This document shows positions 1-8,595 of a stretch of DNA of 64,000 nt, piece by piece. The translations under genes were made by a program, and so were the position numbers. Source of the DNA: Paucimonas lemoignei (lineage in GTDB: Bacteria > Pseudomonadota > Gammaproteobacteria > Burkholderiales > Burkholderiaceae_D); NCBI RefSeq assembly GCF_004342585.1, contig NZ_SLZQ01000004.1, positions 297,560 to 361,559 on the forward strand. The letters run 5' to 3'. Position 1 is the stretch's first letter. Each line of letters begins with the position of its first letter. Below the pieces are notes generated by a model. The model searched no databases. It was given only the letters and a program-made list of their open reading frames with translations, and was not told the origin of the DNA.

Positions 1-1
1 C

Positions 2-166
2 ATCGGCGCGGCGGCGCTGACATGGTGGTATCTCACCTATACCGAAGCCACTACGCCGCGCGGCTTCGCGATCCGCATCGATTTCGTTTTCCTGTCGCGA
101 GCCGCAACGGCCACGGCAATCGTCGCACTCATCGCCATGGCATTGGGCTGGAAGCGCAGCGCTTGA
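2..166 (+). CDS. C-terminal fragment of a small membrane protein
   Basis: The second forward frame is open from the left edge of the window to a TGA at 164-166, giving 54 residues of a protein whose start lies outside. The fragment has a hydrophobic stretch at its start (IGAAALTWWYLTY), a short polar loop containing TTPRGFAIRIDFVF, and a second hydrophobic segment (ATAIVALIAMALGW) ending in a positive KRSA tail. This looks like the last two membrane passes of an inner-membrane protein with its C-terminus in the cytoplasm. No family can be assigned from this piece. The competing ATG frame starting at 22 is Arg/His-rich and is taken as a shadow. Confidence 0.55.
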   Translation: MGAAALTWWYLTYTEATTPRGFAIRIDFVFLSRAATATAIVALIAMALGWKRSA

Positions 167-244
167 GCGGTCTTCTTAACCCGGCTGCAGCATTAATTCA
201 TGTCGTGATCGGCGCTGCCTGATGATGGCCAAGAAGATGTGGCG

Positions 245-439
245 CTACGCCTTGGTATTGATATTCTGGCCAAGGTGCGGCGGCAGGTTGGCGGTCACGG
301 GCGGCAAGGCGTCCAGCAGCGCCGAGGCCGTGCTGGCTTGCGAATCCAGCGCCTTTTTAAGGACTGCAACACTGACCTCTTGCGCGGTCTTGGTCTGTTC
401 CATCGCAGTCGCCATACTGGCTATCGCATTGACTTCCAT
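245..439 (-). CDS. YjfB family putative motility protein
   Basis: This 64-residue protein begins MEVNAIASMATAMEQTKTAQ and ends with PPHLGQNINTKA. It matches the short YjfB-type family (putative motility protein), whose members share the N-terminal (M)-(x)2-I-A-S-M-A-(x)n-Q pattern and a C-terminal LGxxI/VNxxA element. It is Ala-rich, probably helical, and has no signal peptide or membrane segment. The ATG has a strong Shine-Dalgarno sequence (AAGGAG) about 6 bases upstream. A sigma-28-like promoter lies directly in front of it, which fits expression with late flagellar genes although no flagellar gene is in the window. The biochemical role of the family is unknown; the name rests on genomic association with motility. 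Confidence 0.8.
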   Translation of the reverse strand: MEVNAIASMATAMEQTKTAQEVSVAVLKKALDSQASTASALLDALPPVTANLPPHLGQNINTKA

Positions 440-467
440 GGCACGCTCCTTCAGTTATCTACCAGGC

Positions 468-494
468 ATAACGGCAGAACGCCGAATAACTTGA
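468..494 (-). promoter_or_regulatory. sigma-28 (FliA)-type promoter of the YjfB gene
   Basis: On the minus strand the sequence reads TCAAGTTA, then 11 bases, then GCCGTTAT. This matches the flagellar sigma-28 consensus (TAAAGTTT or TCAAGT, 11-12 bases, GCCGATAA) with a change at the sixth base of the -10 box. The predicted transcription start is near 461, about 20 bases upstream of the ATG at 439, with the ribosome binding site in between. Position, spacing and the identity of the gene agree; activity is not proven. Confidence 0.65.
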
Positions 495-604
495 GGTATA
501 ACAACTAAATCGATTCCAGACTTCAATAACGATTGAAATTTGGAACTTCGCTATCCGGATCACCTCTCATCGCAAGTCGTTTGCTTTTTCCACCACGGAC
601 TTGC

Positions 605-3328
605 ATGAATCCACATAACTCAAGCGCCGTGCGTAACACCACCACGCACTTTTTATCCCAAGTCAGGCCCTCGCTATTTGTTGCTATCTGGCCGATTCTT
701 GGCCTGCTGTTGCTGCAAGGATTGTGGAGCTATACCGGCCATCAGTTGAATGGCATGAAGCAAGATACCGAAAACAAGATTCGCGCACAGGTAACCTTAT
801 CCGCAGAATCTTATACACAACAACTTCGCCAGACACTGGAACAGATTGACCAGATCGCGCTAAGGCTTAAATACAATTCCGAAGATCCTTCCAGACAAGT
901 CGATCTGGAACGCGACAAGCAGCTTGGCTTATTTCCGTCTGACCACTATCTATACGCCTCGGTCTTCGATGTCGAAGGCAAACCCGTGACCAGCACCGTG
1001 TCCGGCTGGAAAACCATGGAACTATCCATCAAAGACAGGTCGGACTTTCAGGTGCATGCGTCCAATTGTTGCACTGGCCTGGTGGTGTCCCTGCCGACGC
1101 GCAGCAAGCTCATGGGCAAGACTGTCATCCGCTTTACGCGGCGCTTGAGCAAGCCGGATGGCAGTTTCGCAGGAATAGTTTCAGTGGCAGTCGAGCCGGC
1201 GTTTCTGATTACCTTTCAAGAGAATGTGGGCGTCGGCGACAAGGATTTTGTCTCGGTCCGCTTAACCACGGGTCCGTTGCTGGCGACCAAAGTCGGCAAC
1301 TCGCGGGATGTGAAAGTCTTCTATCGCAAGAATCCGGTATTCGCGGCCGATTCCGGCCTCTTGCTCGAGCCGGCGGAAAAATTCATCGACAATGAAGCGC
1401 GTTACGTCGCCTGGAAAAAGCTGGATAAATATCCGGTCATCGCCTTGTCGGGCGTCGCCGTCAAGTCGGCGATGGCGCCCTATTATGCGACAGAGCGACA
1501 CTACCGCGATGTGGCAATTTTCAGCAGCATCGTGATCATCCTGCTGTCGATCGTCGCGGCATATGTCGCGGCAGGCGTGGCCAAGCGCCGGCGCATGGCC
1601 AGCGAGATCGAGGAAACCTATCGCCTGGCGACCGACGCCGCCAATGAAGGCTTTTACATGCTGCGTCCGGTGATCAGCCGGCAAGGCTATCCGGAAGACT
1701 TCATCATCGAGGATTGCAATAACCGCGCGGCGGAATTGATCGGCACCAGCCGCGACCAGCTGACCGGCACGCGCCTGTCCGACAATGCGCATGTCTACTT
1801 TCGCGAAGACATGCTGGACTTATGCCGCCAGGGCCTGGAAAAGGGATTGCTGGAAGATGAAGTCCGGATCGCGCAAGGCAGCCCGATCAGGGCAAGCTGG
1901 GTGTATCGCCGCGTCGTCCGCTCGAACTCGGGCCTGGCCATTACGGTGCGGGATATTTCTGACGCCAAGCAACAGGAAGAAGCGCTGGCGCACCTGGCAA
2001 ATCACGATACGCTGACCAAGCTGCCCAATCGTCACTGGCTCAACGGCTATCTGCCCAAGGCGATCGAGCAAGCCTCCCATGGCACCCGTCGCCTGGCAAT
2101 CTTTTTCATCGATCTCGACAACTTCAAGAATATCAACGATACCCTGGGCCATGAAGCCGGCGATGAATTATTGATTCAGGCGACCCAGAGGCTGAAGGAT
2201 GCGGTGCGCGCCAGCGATCATGTCGCGCGCCTTGGCGGCGATGAATTCGTCGTGATCCTCAATCATTATGAAATCGAGGAAGATGTCATCCGGGTCGCCA
2301 AGGCCATCATTCATACCATCAGCCAGCCATTCGCGCTGGAGTCGGGAAACAGCAACCAGGTCAGCGCTTCCATCGGCATCAGCCTGTTTCCGCAGGATGG
2401 CCAGGATGCCGAATCCTTGCTCAAGCATGCCGATATCGCCATGTATGCCGCCAAGGCCGCCGGCAAAGGGCGGTATGCGTTTTACCATGCGCACTTGTCG
2501 GATGCGCTGATTCTCCGCCTCAGCAAGGAAAACGCCTTGCGCGCAGCAATCGAGAAAGATGAATTCGTGGTGCATTTTCAGCCGCGAGTGGGCGTGCAGT
2601 CCGGCAAGCTGACCAGCATGGAAGCGCTGGTGCGCTGGGAACGCCCGGAATATGGATTGATTTATCCTTCCGAATTCATCGATGTGGCCGAAGACATCGG
2701 CTTGATCACGCAGATCGGCGAACTGGTCATCGAAAAGGTCTGCCGCCAGATCGCGGTGTGGAAAGCCAAGAGCTTGCCACTGGTTCCGGTCTCGGTGAAT
2801 GTCTCGGCACAACAACTTAAAGCCGGCGCCCTGAGCGCATTCATCGCATCCTGCATGTGCCGCTATGACGTGGAGCCCCGCCTTCTGGAAGCCGAGCTGA
2901 CCGAATCGACCGTCATCGAGAAAAGTCGCATCGTCACCAATGAACTGGAAGCCTTGCGTAATCTTGGCATCAAACTCATGATCGACGATTTCGGCACCGG
3001 TTACTCATCGATGGCGCAACTGCATCGGCTGGACGTGGATGTGCTGAAAGTCGACCGCGCCTTCACCAATGCGCTGCTGGAGGATTCGGAAGGCGAATTG
3101 CTGTTCAAGGCCATCATGTCGATGGCGACCGCGCTGGACATGTGCGTGGTGGCGGAAGGCGTGGAAACCCGGGAACAGCTGCGCATCCTCGCGAACCTCG
3201 ACTGCGATGAAATACAGGGATTCATCATCTCCAAAGCCATTTCGGCCGAGGAGATGTCGCAATTGATGATCAAGCGCGTGCTGCTCTCCAGCGGCAGAGT
3301 GCATTTGCACGCGAGTAAAGAACATTGA
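605..3328 (+). CDS. Membrane sensor diguanylate cyclase/phosphodiesterase (GGDEF-EAL)
   Basis: This protein of about 907 residues probably makes or breaks cyclic di-GMP in response to an extracytoplasmic signal. Domain order, counted from the ATG at 605: an N-terminal membrane helix near residues 25-45 (LFVAIWPILGLLLLQGLW), a periplasmic dCACHE-like sensor region to about 300, a second membrane helix (VAIFSSIVIILLSIVAAYVA), a PAS-like domain around 345-455, GGDEF with an intact RLGGDEF motif near 543, and EAL with MEALVRWE near 673. Downstream EAL residues (NVSAQQL, ELTES, DDFGTGYSS, KVDRAF, AEGVE) are all present, so both domains look catalytically competent. A TTG 24 codons upstream (533) keeps the frame open, but the ATG is preferred because it places the first helix normally; neither start has a strong ribosome binding site. 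The gene is convergent with the hybrid kinase. Confidence 0.9.
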   Translation: MNPHNSSAVRNTTTHFLSQVRPSLFVAIWPILGLLLLQGLWSYTGHQLNGMKQDTENKIRAQVTLSAESYTQQLRQTLEQIDQIALRLKYNSEDPSRQVDLERDKQLGLFPSDHYLYASVFDVEGKPVTSTVSGWKTMELSIKDRSDFQVHASNCCTGLVVSLPTRSKLMGKTVIRFTRRLSKPDGSFAGIVSVAVEPAFLITFQENVGVGDKDFVSVRLTTGPLLATKVGNSRDVKVFYRKNPVFAADSGLLLEPAEKFIDNEARYVAWKKLDKYPVIALSGVAVKSAMAPYYATERHYRDVAIFSSIVIILLSIVAAYVAAGVAKRRRMASEIEETYRLATDAANEGFYMLRPVISRQGYPEDFIIEDCNNRAAELIGTSRDQLTGTRLSDNAHVYFREDMLDLCRQGLEKGLLEDEVRIAQGSPIRASWVYRRVVRSNSGLAITVRDISDAKQQEEALAHLANHDTLTKLPNRHWLNGYLPKAIEQASHGTRRLAIFFIDLDNFKNINDTLGHEAGDELLIQATQRLKDAVRASDHVARLGGDEFVVILNHYEIEEDVIRVAKAIIHTISQPFALESGNSNQVSASIGISLFPQDGQDAESLLKHADIAMYAAKAAGKGRYAFYHAHLSDALILRLSKENALRAAIEKDEFVVHFQPRVGVQSGKLTSMEALVRWERPEYGLIYPSEFIDVAEDIGLITQIGELVIEKVCRQIAVWKAKSLPLVPVSVNVSAQQLKAGALSAFIASCMCRYDVEPRLLEAELTESTVIEKSRIVTNELEALRNLGIKLMIDDFGTGYSSMAQLHRLDVDVLKVDRAFTNALLEDSEGELLFKAIMSMATALDMCVVAEGVETREQLRILANLDCDEIQGFIISKAISAEEMSQLMIKRVLLSSGRVHLHASKEH

Positions 3329-3380
3329 GGAGCGCTCAGGAGCACTGAAGAACGCCGAGCGCTGCCTTATGCCCTAATCC

Positions 3381-5801
3381 TTATGCCTTAATCCTGTTCA
3401 GGATCTCTTTCACCTGGTCCAGGTCATAGGGCTTGGGCAAGGAGACGGATTCCATCCCGGCCTGATGCACGTCGCCGAAACCCGATGAAAAAATAATCTT
3501 GATGTCCGGATTGCGCAGCCGCGCCTGCTTGGCCAGCTCGGTGCCGGGCATGCCGGGCAGGCGCACATCGGTCATGAGGACATCGAACATGGTGCTTGCC
3601 ATCAGCTTCAGGGCGTCTTCGGCGCTGCATACGCCCTCGGGCGCATGGCCGAGATAGCGCAGCACTTCGCATAGCACGAGGTTGGCATCCTCGCTGTCTT
3701 CGACCACCAGAATCCGGTAGGCGTCATTCCTGGCTGCGGGCGTTTTTGGTGGAGCAATTGAATCTTGAATCATGGGAGAGTCTTGTAACTTCTTTCGCTT
3801 ATTCGCAAGCATTTGGTGCAGCTTTCTTGCGAGGTCTTCCCGGCCATACGGCTTGCTGATCAATTCCACGCCGGGCTCGAGGTGGCCGGCGTGGAGAATC
3901 GCGTTTTGCGTATAACCGGAGGTGAATAGTATTTCGATGTCGGGAAACCGTGATTTCGCCTGCCTGGCCAGCTCGGCGCCGCGCACGGTGCCCGGCATGA
4001 CGACATCGGTAAAGAGCAGATCGATCGGCTGGCCGCTTGCCAGCACCGTCAGCGCGCTTTCGCCATCCCTGGCTTTCAAGACCTGGTAGCCCAGGTTCGT
4101 CAGCATATCCACTACCGTGGCTTGCACCGCCGGATCGTCTTCCACCACCAGGATCGTTTCTTCCCCGCCCTTGACCGGAGCGGCGAGGCTGTCGGCAGCC
4201 ACGGCTTCCGGCTGATGCACGCGCGGCAGGTAAATCTTGAATTGCGTGCCGTGGCCAAGCTCGCTGTAGACCTTGATATGTCCGCCGCTTTGCTTGACGA
4301 AGCCATACACCATGGACAGGCCAAGGCCGGTTCCCTCTTCTTCCCCCTTGGTGGTGAAGAATGGCTCGAAAATCTTGTCCATGATATCGGGAGCAATGCC
4401 TGTGCCGGTGTCGGAGACGGCCAGCATCACATACTGGCCGGGCGTGACATCCGCATGCAGATGGGCATAGCGTTCATCCAGCTGCGCATTGCCCAGCTCG
4501 AGCGTCAGCTTGCCACGGCCATGCATGGCGTCCCGGGCATTGATCGCCAGGTTGAGGATGACATTTTCCAGATGGTTGCGGTCGACCATGGCATTCCATA
4601 AGCCGGCGCCGACGATCGTTTCGATTTCGATCGATTCGCCCAATGCGCGCCGCAGCAGCTCATCCATGCCGCGCAAAATGCGCCCGAGGTCGGTCGGCAC
4701 CGGATGCAAGGCCTGGCGGCGCGCGAAGGCCAGCAATTGCGAAGCCAGCTTGGCGCCGCGCTTGACCGAGGCGATCGCCATGTTCATGCGTTGCACGGCT
4801 TGTTCATCGCCGGTGAAATTCAGCTTGAGCAGCTCGAGGTTGCCGGCAATGACTTGCAGGATGTTATTGAAGTCATGCGCGATGCCACCGGTGAGCTTGC
4901 CGATGGCTTCCATTTTCTGCGCCTGGTGCAGCGCTTCCTCGGTTTTGTGCAACATGTCTTCCTGCTGCTTCTGGTCGGTGATATCGCGCCCGACGGCATA
5001 AAGCTGGTCGCCTTCCGGCATGATGGTCCAGGATATCCAGAGACAGGCGCCATTCTTATGGCGGCAAGGAATCCGGACTCGCGTGACGGGCGCGCCCGTG
5101 GACAGCTTGGCGAACATCTCGCCCAGCTGTTGCCGGTGTTCGGGATGGGCCAGGTCGCGCAGGGACATCGCCCGCCCCTCTTCTTCCGTCCAGCCGAGCA
5201 GGCGGGTAAAGGAAGGATTGAAGCTGGTGAATTTTCCCTGGCTCGAAGCGATGGCCAGGATATCCTGCGACATGCGCCAGATGCGGTCGCGTTCCTCGGT
5301 ACGCTGCGACACGCGCGCTTCCAGCGATTCGTTCAAGTGCCTGGCGGCGGCTTCGGCCTCTTCTGCCTTGCGCCGGGCCAGACGCAATTCTTCTTCGTAG
5401 GCGCGGCGGCTGCGGGCATCGAGCAGGATCGTCCGGATCACTTGCGGCTGCCCCCGCTCGTCGCGCTTGAGCGTGGCATTGAGCAGGATGGGATTGGGCG
5501 TGCCGTTGGCGCAAATCAGATCGAACGAGATTTCCCTGGCGCAGCCCTGCCTCAGCAACAGCGAGGAAAAATGCGCGTCATAAAACGCCTTGCCGGCAGC
5601 CGGCAGGAGATCCTGAAAGCGCCTCTTTTCCAGCACCAAGCCGCGGCTGTAGCCAGTCCACTCCAGGAAGGTGGCGTTGCACTTGATGATGGTTCCATCC
5701 GGCAGCGTCGAGATAAAGCCGCAAGGCGCATGCTCATACAGCTCGTTGAGATCTTCTTCCAGCAGCATGGCGATCACCGCGGGATTGGATGGCAGATTCA
5801 T
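3381..5801 (-). CDS. PAS-PAS hybrid histidine kinase with two receiver domains
   Basis: An 806-residue cytoplasmic sensor kinase with no membrane segment. In order: PAS 1 (about residues 12-130), a charged coiled coil rich in Arg/Glu/Ala (130-175), PAS 2 (about 175-290), HisKA with the H-box GGIAHDFNNILQ near 309, HATPase_c with NLAINARDAM, DTGTGI, FEPFFTTK and GTGLGLSMVYG, then receiver 1 (about 548-665, phospho-acceptor in LLFTDVVMPG) and receiver 2 (about 690-806, acceptor in VLMTDVRLPG). Receiver 1 has the usual Lys in ISKPYG and receiver 2 has LPKPYD. Two C-terminal receivers suggest a phosphorelay or dual control; no separate output regulator is adjacent. Its ATG overlaps the stop of a 61-codon ORF by ATGA, so the two may be translationally coupled. 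Confidence 0.93.
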   Translation of the reverse strand: MNLPSNPAVIAMLLEEDLNELYEHAPCGFISTLPDGTIIKCNATFLEWTGYSRGLVLEKRRFQDLLPAAGKAFYDAHFSSLLLRQGCAREISFDLICANGTPNPILLNATLKRDERGQPQVIRTILLDARSRRAYEEELRLARRKAEEAEAAARHLNESLEARVSQRTEERDRIWRMSQDILAIASSQGKFTSFNPSFTRLLGWTEEEGRAMSLRDLAHPEHRQQLGEMFAKLSTGAPVTRVRIPCRHKNGACLWISWTIMPEGDQLYAVGRDITDQKQQEDMLHKTEEALHQAQKMEAIGKLTGGIAHDFNNILQVIAGNLELLKLNFTGDEQAVQRMNMAIASVKRGAKLASQLLAFARRQALHPVPTDLGRILRGMDELLRRALGESIEIETIVGAGLWNAMVDRNHLENVILNLAINARDAMHGRGKLTLELGNAQLDERYAHLHADVTPGQYVMLAVSDTGTGIAPDIMDKIFEPFFTTKGEEEGTGLGLSMVYGFVKQSGGHIKVYSELGHGTQFKIYLPRVHQPEAVAADSLAAPVKGGEETILVVEDDPAVQATVVDMLTNLGYQVLKARDGESALTVLASGQPIDLLFTDVVMPGTVRGAELARQAKSRFPDIEILFTSGYTQNAILHAGHLEPGVELISKPYGREDLARKLHQMLANKRKKLQDSPMIQDSIAPPKTPAARNDAYRILVVEDSEDANLVLCEVLRYLGHAPEGVCSAEDALKLMASTMFDVLMTDVRLPGMPGTELAKQARLRNPDIKIIFSSGFGDVHQAGMESVSLPKPYDLDQVKEILNRIKA

Positions 5802-5983
5802 TGGAGTGATGCCGCCTGCAGATAGCGTTCTACCGCTGTGAAAGTTTCACCGCGAGCGCTCGGGCTCGGGCACTGTCTGGTGGCTCGCAGTTGCACCAAC
5901 GCGCATGCCGGCACAGGGGCACGCAGCATATGGCTGACTGCGGCAGCGCTGGCTTCGTGAGACTGGAATAGGACAGCAGTCAT
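5798..5983 (-). CDS. Possible 61-residue small protein coupled to the hybrid kinase
   Basis: A short reading frame, MTAVLFQSHEASAAAVSHML at its start and AVERYLQAASLQ at its end. I recognise no family. Two features argue that it is translated: a good Shine-Dalgarno sequence (AAGGA, 7 bases before the ATG) and a stop codon that overlaps the kinase ATG as ATGA, the usual signature of translational coupling. The kinase itself has no good ribosome binding site apart from this arrangement. The protein has two Cys residues, no signal peptide and no membrane helix. It could be a small partner of the kinase, or only a leader that feeds ribosomes to it. Its composition is ordinary, so comparison of related genomes would decide. 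Confidence 0.45.
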   Translation of the reverse strand: MTAVLFQSHEASAAAVSHMLRAPVPACALVQLRATRQCPSPSARGETFTAVERYLQAASLQ

Positions 5984-6161
5984 GTCGGCATCCTTGCTGC
6001 ATGTAATCGTAAGTGCCGATACCGGGCACTACGTAATCGACACTAGTTTGATGATTCCGCCACTGAATACGGGTCGGTATCAACGCGAGAGGGCCGATTA
6101 TATGCGCTTGGATGGAGATAACGATGACTTAGCCAGGAGAATGAGCGCATTTTGTGAGCAT

Positions 6162-6179
6162 GCTTGATCTCAGTCAAGC
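6162..6179. repeat. Small perfect inverted repeat in the 5984-6282 intergenic stretch
   Basis: Arms GCTTGA and TCAAGC are separated by 6 bases. The surrounding stretch of about 300 bases between the small ORF and the end of the ene-reductase gene holds no credible gene. Apart from this dyad and the larger hairpin at 6233-6263, nothing else was recognised. It could be an operator or chance. Confidence 0.3.
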
Positions 6180-6232
6180 TTCATTCAGCAACGTATTCCG
6201 CCATCGTGCATCTATATGCCGGGATTATTTTC

Positions 6233-6263
6233 CCTGCAGGCGCAATCCAGCTGCGCCTGCAGG
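6233..6263 (-). terminator. Strong hairpin downstream of the ene-reductase gene
   Basis: Perfect 12-base arms (CCTGCAGGCGCA and TGCGCCTGCAGG) with a 7-base loop lie 20 bases past the stop codon of the Old Yellow Enzyme gene. No U-rich tract follows on either strand, so this is not a textbook intrinsic terminator. It may stop transcription weakly or protect the mRNA 3' end. Confidence 0.45.
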
Positions 6264-6282
6264 AAAGCGTTCAACAGAACGA

Positions 6283-7419
6283 TTACGCTGCCTGCTGCAA
6301 GTGCGGGTAATCGACATACCCCACCGGGCCCGGCGTGTAGAAGGTTTGCGGATTCGGCGCATTGACTGGCGCGTTCGACTTCAGGCGCTGCACCAGGTCG
6401 GGATTGGCAATATACAGCCGCCCGAATGCGACGGCATCGGCACGGCCGGATTCCACGACATCAATCGCCAGGTCACGGTTGTAACCATTGTTGGCGATAT
6501 ACACACCCTTGAAGGTCTGGCGTGCCCAAGCGAAGTCAAAGCCCGGCAAATCGCGCGCACCGCCTGTCGCGCCTTCGATGAAATGGATGAAGGCGATACC
6601 GCGCTTGTTCAATTCTTCCACCAGGTAACCGAATACGGCTTGCGGATTGCTGTCGCTGATATCGTTGACCGGCGTGACTGGAGACAGGCGAATGCCGACG
6701 CGGCCGGCGCCGACTTCGGCAATCACGGCATCCACGACTTCCAGCGCAAAGCGGCAGCGGTTTTCCACCGAGCCGCCATAGACATCAGTGCGCTTGTTGG
6801 CGCCATCGCGCAGGAACTGGTCGATCAGGTAACCGTTGGCGCCATGGATTTCCACGCCGTCGAAACCGGCGCGGATGGCATTGGCCGCACCTCGGCGATA
6901 TTCCTCGACGACCTGGGCGATTTCCTCCACCGATAGCGCGCGCGGCATGGGCAGTTCGACCTTGCCGTTATGGGTATACGCTATACCTTCGGGTTGTATT
7001 GCCGAAGGCGCGACCGGTTGTGCGCCGCCGGTCAGGTCGGAATGCGTAACGCGGCCGACGTGCCAGATTTGCGCCACGATCTTGGAACCGGCGTCATGCA
7101 CCACCTGGGTGATGGCTTTCCAGCCTTCGACCTGGGCATCGGAATAAATGCCTGGCGTGGCCATGTAGCCTTTGCCGATGGGCGAGACTTGCGTGCCTTC
7201 GCTGATGATCAGGCCGGCATTGCTGCGCTGGCGATAGTATTCGACATTCATGGCGCTGCCCGGAATATCGCCGTTGGCTTCATCGGCGCGGCCGCGCGTC
7301 AGAGGCGCCATGACGACCCGGTTGGCGACTTCGATATCGCCGATGCGCAGCGGCTGGAACAATTTTTTGTTTTCTGCTTGTGCAACTTGGGTATTGCTAT
7401 GTGACAGTGGAGCATTCAT
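6283..7419 (-). CDS. Old Yellow Enzyme family alkene reductase
   Basis: An FMN-dependent, NAD(P)H-using ene-reductase of the NemA/xenobiotic reductase type, reducing activated C=C bonds (N-ethylmaleimide, enones, nitroesters in characterised relatives). The TIM-barrel landmarks are present: FQPLRIGDIEVANRVVMAPL near the N-terminus, QIWHVGRVTH, DGVEIHGANGYLIDQFL with the His-Gly-Ala-Asn substrate/FMN motif, NKRTDVYGGSVENR, the RLSP segment and AVAFGRLYIANPDLVQRL for phosphate binding. Length (378 residues) is normal for the family. The ATG at 7419 is chosen because an AAGGAAAT ribosome site precedes it; the in-frame ATG at 7437 has none. The gene is divergent from a LysR regulator, which probably controls it in response to electrophiles, the usual arrangement for this pair. 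Confidence 0.93.
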   Translation of the reverse strand: MNAPLSHSNTQVAQAENKKLFQPLRIGDIEVANRVVMAPLTRGRADEANGDIPGSAMNVEYYRQRSNAGLIISEGTQVSPIGKGYMATPGIYSDAQVEGWKAITQVVHDAGSKIVAQIWHVGRVTHSDLTGGAQPVAPSAIQPEGIAYTHNGKVELPMPRALSVEEIAQVVEEYRRGAANAIRAGFDGVEIHGANGYLIDQFLRDGANKRTDVYGGSVENRCRFALEVVDAVIAEVGAGRVGIRLSPVTPVNDISDSNPQAVFGYLVEELNKRGIAFIHFIEGATGGARDLPGFDFAWARQTFKGVYIANNGYNRDLAIDVVESGRADAVAFGRLYIANPDLVQRLKSNAPVNAPNPQTFYTPGPVGYVDYPHLQQAA

Positions 7420-7487
7420 CTTGTTAATTTCCTTCATTCAAACCAATGTGGTGATCTGGTTACGGTTCATGACGGTTGATTATGCCC

Positions 7488-7544
7488 ATTCCTGAATCCA
7501 TGCAGTAGACAAAGAGAGTGATATTATTTATTCCATTCAGGAAT
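7488..7544. promoter_or_regulatory. Paired dyads, candidate LysR operator in the divergent promoter
   Basis: Two copies of a 10-base palindrome, ATTCCTGAAT at 7488-7497 and ATTCAGGAAT at 7535-7544, lie in inverted orientation 47 bases apart between the ene-reductase and the LysR gene. The right copy forms TTCC-N5-GGAA, which fits the T-N11-A LysR box. It sits just before the regulator's ribosome binding site, as expected for autorepression, while the left copy would control the reductase. Confidence 0.5.
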
Positions 7545-7554
7545 AGGAGCAGCG

Positions 7555-8532
7555 ATGGACCGCTTACGCTTGATGGAGACCTTTGTCCGGGTCGTCGAAA
7601 CGGGAAATTTTTCCGCCGTCGCGCGCGAAGCCTTCACCACCCAATCGGCCATCAGCAAGCAAGTGCAAGCGCTGGAAGCGCAGATCGGCGCGCGCTTGCT
7701 GGTGCGCTCCACGCGCAGCCATTCGCTGACCGAAGCCGGCCAGTTGTATTACGAACGCTGCCGGCAAGTGCTCGATACGCTGGAAGAAGCGCGCATCGAA
7801 GTGCATCGGGCCGAGCATGAAATCAGCGGTGTACTGCGGGTAGCGGCGCCGGTGACCTTCGGCCGCCTGCATATCGTCCCGCGCTTGCCGGAGTTTTATG
7901 CGAAGTACCCGAACATGCGCATCGACTTGCAGCTCGACGATAACTTCGTCGATTTGGTGGCGGCCGGCATCGATATCGCTTTCCGCGTCGGCGAATTGAA
8001 GGATAGCCGGCTGGTGGCGCGCCGCATCGGCACGGCGTATCGCGCCACCCTGGCCTCGCCCGCCTATCTCGCCAGGCATGGCGAACCGACTCATCCCGAT
8101 GAACTATTGCGGCATAACTGCCTGGTCTATACCGGCCTGGCGACCATCAATGAATGGGGTTATCTCGATGAAGACGAACGGCTGTTGACGGTGCGCGTGT
8201 CCGGCAATTTCCAGTCCAATAGTTCCGAAGCGATCCGGCAAGCGGCCTGCGAAGGACTCGGCATCAGTTATTCACCGCTGTGGACTTACGGCGAAGATAT
8301 CCGTGCCGGGCGGATCAAGCCGATCCTGACGCGCTTTTTGCTGCCGCCGCTGCCGCTGAATGTGGTGTTCCAGCCGGCGCGCCGGCCTTCGCTGAAGATC
8401 AATAGCTTCGCCAATTTCTTTGCCGAAGCGTTCAAGCGTGACCCGGATATCGCCCAGATACCGGCTGCAGGCACGCCGCCGGCGCGCCACCGCAAGCCGG
8501 GCAAGCGCACGCCATCCAGGCGCTCCGCCTGA
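7555..8532 (+). CDS. LysR family transcriptional regulator
   Basis: A 325-residue regulator with a winged helix-turn-helix at residues 1-60 (MDRLRLMETFVRVVETGNFS, then TTQSAISKQVQALEAQIGAR) and a LysR substrate-binding domain from about 90 to 295. It belongs to the large CrgA/AaeR-like group that begins MDRL..M..FV.VVE.GNFSA. The ribosome binding site AGGAG lies 6 bases before the ATG. It is divergent from the ene-reductase and is probably its regulator; two dyads in the shared promoter support this. The effector is unknown. The C-terminal 30 residues are basic and Pro-rich (PPARHRKPGKRTPSRR), a tail not needed for the fold. Confidence 0.93.
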   Translation: MDRLRLMETFVRVVETGNFSAVAREAFTTQSAISKQVQALEAQIGARLLVRSTRSHSLTEAGQLYYERCRQVLDTLEEARIEVHRAEHEISGVLRVAAPVTFGRLHIVPRLPEFYAKYPNMRIDLQLDDNFVDLVAAGIDIAFRVGELKDSRLVARRIGTAYRATLASPAYLARHGEPTHPDELLRHNCLVYTGLATINEWGYLDEDERLLTVRVSGNFQSNSSEAIRQAACEGLGISYSPLWTYGEDIRAGRIKPILTRFLLPPLPLNVVFQPARRPSLKINSFANFFAEAFKRDPDIAQIPAAGTPPARHRKPGKRTPSRRSA

Positions 8533-8595
8533 CAGCGCAGAACGTTTGTGCCGGGAAGCTGGTCGAACATAAGCTTTGCCCGCCTCCCCATTGTC

